Source: DATJHM01 sp035493895
GTDB lineage: Bacteria > Chloroflexota > Ktedonobacteria > Ktedonobacterales > Ktedonobacteraceae
Length of the DNA stretch: 19,633 nt
NCBI GenBank assembly: GCA_035493895.1
Contig: DATJHM010000014.1
Coordinates: forward strand, 1-19,633
Direction: 5' to 3'
This document shows positions 14,914 to 19,633 of this stretch, one piece after another (positions within the stretch are counted from its first letter, which is position 1; each line of letters starts with the position of its first letter). The notes under the pieces were generated by a model. The model ran no database searches and was not told the DNA's origin. It saw only the letters and a program-made list of their open reading frames with translations. A program made the position numbers and the translations under genes.

Positions 14914-17346
14914 ATGCACATAGACGAGCCAAACCGTACCTTTGCACACGTTGACAACATTCTGGAACTGAACGCAGTGCGTCCGTTGAAGACATTTCGC
15001 CCTTTTCCACCGGACATATTTGCGTTCCCCATCGGTACGTTCCCAGATGATCCACAACATTTGCCGCTGGTCAATTCGCAGGTTGGCAATTACTTTCAAG
15101 ACCGCCAGGATCACAATCTCTTCTGGTACCTGCCAGCCTTTCAGTTGCTTGATGGCCAGGATGCCTCATTTGAGTTTGCAGCCACGCAGAACGGCGTGAG
15201 TCAGAATGGGGACCCCTTTAATGTTGCATCTTTGACCTTGAGCGTCAAGAAAATCATGTCGCCTGATGCCTTCAGTGCTCAGGGCCAGCATCCGGCGGCA
15301 ACATTTCGCGAGATTCCATTCAAGCAGTTGCTCATCACCTTCAATACACGCTACAAAGATGCTGCGGGCAAGGATCAGTTCTATACGCATCCGGGCTCCG
15401 CGCAATTTCTGGCGGATGGAACGGTTCGCTTGAGCTTCAACAATATCCTTGGCCCTGCGGTGATTACGGCTTACGAAAATCTGACACGCACGGGGGAGAG
15501 TTGGATCACGCTCTCCGGACTCTATGAAGTGTGGAGATGGTCTCCGACCCCCAAAAAGAAAATTCCTCCAGAGATCTGGACAAAAGCCGAACTCGATTTG
15601 AGCCTGCTCCAGACGATCCCGGTCGTGCCAGTCAATCCCTTTCGACCCGATCCCCCCGAGCCACCTGATCGATTGCATCTTACGACTGAGATCAACCACA
15701 CTTCCGAGCAACTCACGCTAGCGCAGAACCCTGGCGTCACGGAACTGGGATCATCAGGGCAACCATCCGTCAATGCTGCTGGAATCGGCAAGTTACAACT
15801 TACGACTTCAGCGGTGGAGTTCCAGCCAACGCTGGCCGCCAATGTAAGCGCATTCACCACAATTGCGCAACCAATCGATGCGAGCAGGCTGTTTGACTTG
15901 AACGTTTCCAGTCCCGTCTTCTTTCGTCAGAAGCCCGTTTTCATTCATCCTCTGCCAGTAGGAGGAACGTCTACACAAGGCCATTACACGCAAGAGACGG
16001 CGCATGTAGACATGCAGCTGCAACCGGGCAAGACCTTCGCCGCCACACCCTATAAGCTCAAGTTTACGATTAATGACGGTACGGGTCCACGAGCAATCCT
16101 GAGCGTGGGAGATTTACGCGGGTTTAATGTCCGACAATCGGAATTCAGTGAGCTGCATCTGCCCGGCGACATCGCTGCGAAATACCCTTCATTCAGCCGA
16201 CTCTTTCTGGGTATCTTGAGCAGAACGATTGTCGCAATCCCCGCCCGCTATGGTATTGTGCGTAGTACAACCGGGTGCGCGGCCGTCTGTCAGGCACTGG
16301 TCGATAGCACGCCGGGAGTAGCAAGCAGCAGCCTGTTTCAGTTTGCCTTCGCGTTAGGTCCGATTATCAATCCGGTCGATCTTGTAGAGTTATCGCGGGA
16401 CATCGCGGCCGAACCAAATTTGCAGGACTGTCAGTTACAATTGCCCCTGCTGCTCGACAGGAGCGTTCCGCAAACCCTGCTCACACCGTTCATCAGCAAT
16501 ACCTGCGCCTACGCCGTCGGGGCTGCGCCGCACACCTTCTCGCTGGCAGTCGTCATCAGGGAAATGCCCGGAGAAAATCTTGCCGTTACCAGTGCCAATC
16601 TGTTTATCAAACAGCTCAGTACCAGCACTGAACCCTACCTCACCGGACAGTTCGGCCTCAAGCTCGACGATTACTACAACACGCCGATTGAGGCAACCGC
16701 CATTCTCAATTTTAGTGCGACCAGCGGCACCGAGGATCTCGGATTCAGTATCGACGAGGCGCAACGGGCGATCGTCCTGGCAAATCGCTCGCCCTTAGAT
16801 CTCTTGCTCACCCGCTATGCGACTTCTACCAGTAGCCGATTGACGGTGAGCCCACTCCATCTTGATCTGGAGAATCAGAAAACGACGACCCTTCCCTTGC
16901 CACCTGAGCACACGGACCCCAGTTTTCTTGTCGTAGTTGATCACACGCTGAAACTTGACAATCCACTGACCAAACAGGCGCTCGGGCGCTATCTGGCATT
17001 CCAGACCCAGGATGTGCAACAGGTACAATTTGATCTCGGCATCAATGCCAGCAATATCGACTTCCGGCAACGGGGTATCAGCCGCTTGATTGCACAAATC
17101 AATTTTGTTGATCTCCCGAATGTGATGGTTCCGTCACTCACCTTGAGTAGCGATCTGCTGGTGACCCGCAGCAGAATTGTGATCCCGGTTGAGTATGCGA
17201 TTAGCAAACTGGTAGCAACGATTACATTTACGGTGCAGTGGATAAATCCTCAGCACGGTTCTTTCACGTTTACGAGAACCAACGATTTTATTGATTTCGC
17301 CATTTTCGTTGTCCAGAGTACGGATATTCCTGCGGGGCAGGCATAA
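14914..17346 (+). CDS. Large beta-rich protein of unknown family, about 810 aa
   Basis: I do not recognise this protein either. It lacks a signal peptide and membrane helices. The N-terminal region carries FWYLP at 70-74, similar in setting to YYFLP in the preceding protein, followed by strand-rich segments (FKQLLITFNTRYKD, VRLSFNNILGPAVITAYENL). A proline-rich hinge lies at about 235-255 (NPFRPDPPEPPDRLHL). The C-terminal third repeats strand patterns such as LTVSPLHLDLENQKTTTLPL and ends with LVATITFTVQWINPQHGSF. The start is uncertain. The frame is open to an ATG at 14776 (856 aa) with an AGGA nearby, but a strong stem-loop occupies that part and its residues look non-coding, so I take the ATG at 14914, with a GGGG about 8 nt upstream. 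It is the last gene of the unit. Confidence 0.78.
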   Translation: MHIDEPNRTFAHVDNILELNAVRPLKTFRPFPPDIFAFPIGTFPDDPQHLPLVNSQVGNYFQDRQDHNLFWYLPAFQLLDGQDASFEFAATQNGVSQNGDPFNVASLTLSVKKIMSPDAFSAQGQHPAATFREIPFKQLLITFNTRYKDAAGKDQFYTHPGSAQFLADGTVRLSFNNILGPAVITAYENLTRTGESWITLSGLYEVWRWSPTPKKKIPPEIWTKAELDLSLLQTIPVVPVNPFRPDPPEPPDRLHLTTEINHTSEQLTLAQNPGVTELGSSGQPSVNAAGIGKLQLTTSAVEFQPTLAANVSAFTTIAQPIDASRLFDLNVSSPVFFRQKPVFIHPLPVGGTSTQGHYTQETAHVDMQLQPGKTFAATPYKLKFTINDGTGPRAILSVGDLRGFNVRQSEFSELHLPGDIAAKYPSFSRLFLGILSRTIVAIPARYGIVRSTTGCAAVCQALVDSTPGVASSSLFQFAFALGPIINPVDLVELSRDIAAEPNLQDCQLQLPLLLDRSVPQTLLTPFISNTCAYAVGAAPHTFSLAVVIREMPGENLAVTSANLFIKQLSTSTEPYLTGQFGLKLDDYYNTPIEATAILNFSATSGTEDLGFSIDEAQRAIVLANRSPLDLLLTRYATSTSSRLTVSPLHLDLENQKTTTLPLPPEHTDPSFLVVVDHTLKLDNPLTKQALGRYLAFQTQDVQQVQFDLGINASNIDFRQRGISRLIAQINFVDLPNVMVPSLTLSSDLLVTRSRIVIPVEYAISKLVATITFTVQWINPQHGSFTFTRTNDFIDFAIFVVQSTDIPAGQA

Positions 17347-17371
17347 AGCGCTGCCCATGTAATATTCCTTC

Positions 17372-17400
17372 GCCTGATGCCTGGTACATAGGCGTCAGGC
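17372..17400 (+). terminator. Hairpin closing the lysozyme operon
   Basis: GCCTGATGCC (17372-17381) and GGCGTCAGGC (17391-17400) form a 10-bp stem with one T-G wobble and a 9-base loop, 25 bp after the last stop of the operon. It is followed by ATTGTT, a weak U-tract, so termination may be partial. It ends exactly where the inverted repeat array begins. Confidence 0.6.
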
Positions 17401-17411
17401 ATTGTTATGAG

Positions 17412-17735
17412 TTTGCGACACGTTACAAGAATTTTTTTTGAAAATGCTACACTTCCTACACAAATGCGGATGTGATGGGAATCTTATCCTACATCAAAGC
17501 TACACATCCTCTCCATTGAGGCTACATTTCCTCTTCATCGAGGCTACATAGGTGTCATGAGAGCTAAGACGGGGAGATTTCGCATCCGTTTTGTGACGCA
17601 CTACCAGATTTTTTTGAAAAATGCTACACATCCTACACAAATGTGGATGTGATGGGAGTCCTGACCCTACACTCTGGCTACACTGCCTTGTCTATCAGGC
17701 GACATCGTTGTCGCGAGAGATGAGAGAGGGCATTA
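17412..17735 (+). repeat. Left repeat array, two units, rightward
   Basis: Unit A starts at 17412 and unit B at 17589, a period of about 178 bp. Each begins with a TTTG(C/T)GAC(A/G)C-type sequence, a T-run of 7-8, then ATGCTACAC(T/A)TCCTACACAAATG and GGATGTGATGGGA. The pentamer CTACA occurs 10 times in the array. Several lie in hairpin loops: CACATCC and GGATGTG of unit B enclose TACACAAATGT, and GAGG/CCTC of unit A encloses CTACATTT. No gene is evident here. Confidence 0.75.
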
Positions 17736-18092
17736 CTGCTTCTACTCTATACATTCGGCGGATGGTGAGATTTCTGAAGGGTTTGTTTATGCAAAATTTG
17801 CTTTTCTGGAAAGCCAAACTCAGGCTCTTCTGCGCATCTGGTGTTGCTCGCTTGTTGAAAGCATAAGACGACCACATCTTGAACACATGGTATATAGAAA
17901 GGGGAAGCAAGTCGAGGAGAGGAATGTTGTCTCAAGAACGGTTCTGCTGCTCGTAGTGATTTGATGAGCCTCACCCACCTCACATGAGAGTATAAAGCAT
18001 CCGTCAAGGGAAGCACATTGGCCAAAGGAACGGTGTATTTTTATGCGACTTCTGATAGGATCTGCTCATCTCATGAAACGAGGAGGCATGGT
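17736..18092. other. Unassigned DNA between the left array and the kinase fragment
   Basis: A plus-strand frame from about 17765 reads EISEGFVYAKFAFLESQTQ and runs to a stop near 17964 without a start or family match. The nucleotides at its beginning mirror those inside the right array, so it may be the decayed start of a gene present in two inverted copies. The last 30 bp carry the ribosome site of the kinase fragment. I see no clear promoter. Confidence 0.3.
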
Positions 18093-18296
18093 GTGAAAAA
18101 GCCGTGTTTGTATATTTTATGCGGATTCCCTTTTTCCGGAAAGACAACCTTAGCAAGAGCACTCATAGGTGCGCTAGGAATCAAACATGTTGCCATTGAT
18201 GACGGAACGCTCTCTGTAGAAGCGTGGATTGGTTTGACATTTTTCCGGGAAACGCAGGGTGGTTGGGGATGTCGGTATTCCCAGGCGATCAGCTAA
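18093..18296 (+). pseudogene. Truncated P-loop kinase (AAA-family predicted kinase), 5' fragment
   Basis: A GTG at 18093, preceded by GAGGAGG with 6-nt spacing, opens a 67-residue frame. It begins KKPCLYILCGFPFSGKTT with a perfect Walker A loop at 11-18 and continues to HVAIDD at 32-37. This is the usual start of small predicted P-loop kinases (zeta-toxin/YjjK-like nucleotide-binding proteins of about 150-180 residues). After the aspartates the sequence stops resembling the family and ends in TAA, so the remaining two thirds are gone. An expressed short product could still bind nucleotide but would lack the catalytic and lid regions. The break probably reflects decay or insertion inside the repeat-bounded segment. 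Confidence 0.6.
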
Positions 18297-18496
18297 ACGA
18301 GCTCCCCTTCTCCACCGGTTGCCAGACCAATTGCCTCGATCGCCTCGCGTAGTCGTGTCGTTTTGCGTGCCCAGACTTCAACAAAGGGGCCAGGTCGCTC
18401 TGCAAAGACGTAAGGACTTGTGCCCGCGAACTCGTGCAATCCAGCAAAATTCGCAGACGTTAACAAACTCACCAGATCGAATCTCGCATACCCCCT
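18293..18496 (-). pseudogene. Orphan C-terminal coding fragment
   Basis: A minus-strand frame without a proper start reads YARFDLVSLLTSANFAGLHE and then GPFVEVWARKTTRLREAIEA, ending IGLATGGEGELV at a TAG. Its smooth, protein-like composition suggests genuine former coding sequence. A TGA interrupts it at 18497-18499; a one-base shift there would join it to EVSEG, which resembles EISEGFVYAKF inside the left array. It overlaps the kinase fragment tail to tail by four bases. I do not recognise the family. Confidence 0.35.
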
Positions 18497-18499
18497 TCA

Positions 18500-18592
18500 G
18501 AAACTTCACCACCTGTCGAATATAAAAAGTAAGAGCAATATAATGCCTTTCTCTTTCGCGCTCTCAGTGCTCACGATCCCATATCGCTCTCG
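18500..18592. other. Inner flank of the right array
   Basis: This short segment matches, in inverted orientation, the DNA just inside the left array: on the minus strand it reads AGGCATTATATTGCTC and then TATTCGACAGGTGGTGAAG, against GGGCATTACTGCTTCTACTC and ATTCGGCGGATGGTGAGA on the left. The inverted repeat therefore extends beyond the CTACA-rich units. No gene is seen. Confidence 0.45.
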
Positions 18593-18922
18593 TGCAGCCA
18601 TAATGCAGGACAAGATCCGCATAAATGCAGGCAGTGTAGCCTGCGACAGAGGCAGTGCAGCCTCGATGTAGGGTCAAGATCCGCATCACATCCACGGTTG
18701 TGTAGGAAGTGTAGCATTTTCAAAAAAATCTGGTAGCGCGTCGTAAATAGGGAATGTAGCTCTCGTGCAGTCATAATGTAGGATCAAGACCTCCATATAT
18801 GCAGGCAGTGTAGCCTGCTAGAGAGGCAGTGTAGCCTCGATGTAGGGTCAAGATCCGCATCACATCCACAGTGGTGTAGGATGTGTAGCTTTTTTATAAA
18901 AATTCTCGTAACGTGTCACAAA
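18593..18922 (-). repeat. Right repeat array, two units, leftward
   Basis: Units C (18593-18747) and D (about 18766-18922) are direct copies of each other at a 175-bp period and inverted relative to the left array. Both carry TCAAGATCCGCATCACATCCAC, then GTGTAGGA(A/T)GTGTAGC and an A/T-run before the terminal GTAACGTGTCACAAA-like end. TGTAG (CTACA on the other strand) occurs 11 times. Read on the minus strand, CAGGC-TACACT-GCCTG and GAGGC-TACACT-GCCTC in unit D are perfect 5-bp hairpins with the same loop. Confidence 0.75.
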
Positions 18923-18982
18923 TTCGCAGCAATGGCTCTCTTAACTCATTGCGCTCTCGGCAATTCCGTCAGGGATCACACG

Positions 18983-19633
18983 TCAAATGCACATCTCTTT
19001 TTTATGCGTCAGCCATCTCACTGCAAATTCAACCGCAGAACGTTGGGGGAGCAATCTGCACTGTGCGGAGCCGACATTGCCAGTTTTCACCAGCCCCGTC
19101 TCTTCAAAGGCGGCGCCAATCGCAGGAAATTGATCAGCATCCAGCTCGATATCCTGGTACGTTTTCCAGACGCGTTGCCCATGTTCCAGAATCGGGCTAC
19201 CCTCCGTCAGCGGCTGAGGATTGGGCGCGCGATATTCGGCCAGATGCAGCGACGTGCAGCTTTCGTAGCTCACACCGAGCAAGAGCACATACCCGTCCAG
19301 ATCGTAGAGACGAGCCAGCGGTGAATGCTCTCCCAGCCCGTAATCCAGAGCATGATTCGCCGTGATCGCCTGAGCATGGTGTCCCCAGGCGGCAAAAGAA
19401 ACGGTCGGGTGTGAACTGCGCAGCACCCCTGGCCATGTACGGAAGGTCTCGACGACCTGACCCATAAACCAGCTTGGCGTAATGCATGCATCAAATGCGG
19501 GCATCTGTTCGTAAAGTATCGGCCACCACGTTTGCGGAACCGGCGGATTGCTCCACTTTGCGGGATCAGTATAGTTCGAACTATGGGTAGGCATTACCAG
19601 CGTGCCCGTGCCAGTGACCACATCCAGCAAAGC
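18983..19633 (-). CDS. AAC(3)-family aminoglycoside 3-N-acetyltransferase, 5' part outside window
   Basis: The frame enters from the right edge with no start inside the window and gives the last 216 residues of what is usually a 260-270 residue protein. AAC(3) features are clear: LVMPTHSSNYTDPAKW, then TWPGVLRSSHPTVSFAAWGH with the family's conserved active-site histidine region, GEHSPLARLYDLDGYVLLLGV, and TSLHLAEY. Such enzymes transfer acetyl from acetyl-CoA to the 3-amino group of 2-deoxystreptamine antibiotics. Many chromosomal environmental members have no proven resistance role and may act on other amines. The gene ends 49 bp from the outer edge of the repeat array, so it may once have been cargo or the neighbour of an insertion. 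The ribosome site and promoter cannot be seen. Confidence 0.85.
   Translation of the reverse strand, partial: ALLDVVTGTGTLVMPTHSSNYTDPAKWSNPPVPQTWWPILYEQMPAFDACITPSWFMGQVVETFRTWPGVLRSSHPTVSFAAWGHHAQAITANHALDYGLGEHSPLARLYDLDGYVLLLGVSYESCTSLHLAEYRAPNPQPLTEGSPILEHGQRVWKTYQDIELDADQFPAIGAAFEETGLVKTGNVGSAQCRLLPQRSAVEFAVRWLTHKKEMCI

Larger units (their letters stand above)
17400..18934. mobile_element. Putative defective element bounded by nested inverted repeat arrays
   Basis: Two related units on the left (17412-17735) are mirrored by two on the right (18593-18922). The outermost pair share CATTGYT...TTTGYGACACGTTAC, then AGAATTTTT. The inner pair share GACGCRCTACCAGA followed by seven T and GAAAA. 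The inverted similarity continues inward past the units to ATTCGRCRGRTGGTGA and TTTCTGAAGGG, near 17752-17781 and 18491-18519. Inside are a broken P-loop kinase gene and a second coding fragment. This is the layout of a decayed or non-autonomous transposon with several protein-binding sites per end, as in Tn7- or Mu-like elements. I find no transposase and no target-site duplication at the outer edges, so the identity is inference. Confidence 0.5.

Noticed and set aside
17412..18922. CRISPR array
   Set aside because: Periods of about 177 bp, similarity throughout the unit with no unique spacers, and inversion of the right half do not fit CRISPR; no cas genes are present.
17400..18934. Target-site duplication at the edges of the inverted array
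   Set aside because: Flanking bases (such as ATGAG left, TTCGC right) do not match for any plausible end position, so insertion is not proven.

Overview
This window looks like accessory chromosome from a large-genome, mid-GC soil bacterium. A Ktedonobacteria-type member of the Chloroflexota is my best guess. The guess rests on a DUF5348-like small protein, an acidobacterial/Chloroflexota-style cupin hydroxynitrile lyase relative, Gram-positive-like secreted wall proteins, wide intergenic spacing, and many solitary enzymes in place of long operons. It is inference; no rRNA or tRNA gene is present to settle it.

Layout. Bases 105-2738 (minus strand) hold an aminotransferase of the alanine/serine-glyoxylate type followed by an ACS-family MFS transporter, read from a recognisable promoter at 2815-2844. 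Bases 3284-4902 (minus) hold a DUF5348-like protein and a membrane-anchored transglycosylase-like protein with a Pro/Ser/Thr-rich stalk. At 5315-7453 (plus) lies a GMC oxidoreductase fused to a gluconate-dehydrogenase-subunit-3-like domain, with its own promoter, a palindromic operator candidate and an intrinsic terminator. Bases 7660-8766 (minus) are a visibly GC-rich FAD monooxygenase, followed by about 600 bp without a gene. Then come a DinB-like protein (9366-9869, minus) and a cupin nearly identical in motif layout to the manganese (R)-hydroxynitrile lyases (10088-10483, plus). A secreted peptidoglycan-binding protein (10698-11057, minus) is divergent from the next block.

The most unusual block is 11766-17346 (plus): a T4-lysozyme-type GH24 domain with a complete catalytic triad joined to an IPT/TIG domain, then two large beta-rich proteins (674 and about 810 residues) that I cannot assign to any family. 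None of the three has a signal peptide. A 14-bp stem-loop separates the second and third genes and a hairpin closes the unit. This is the best candidate here for an undescribed system, perhaps a lysis-dependent or exported cell-wall-attacking assembly.

Immediately downstream, 17400-18934 is a nested inverted array: two about 177-bp units pointing right (17412-17735) and two pointing left (18593-18922), rich in a CTACA motif often placed in hairpin loops. They enclose the 5' part of a P-loop kinase gene and another broken coding fragment. It resembles a defective transposon with multi-site ends, but no transposase and no target duplication are visible. The window ends inside an AAC(3)-family aminoglycoside acetyltransferase gene (18983 to the edge, minus).

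Three separate proteins in this stretch act on or bind peptidoglycan, which gives the middle of the window a cell-wall theme; the remaining enzymes look like independent metabolic acquisitions.
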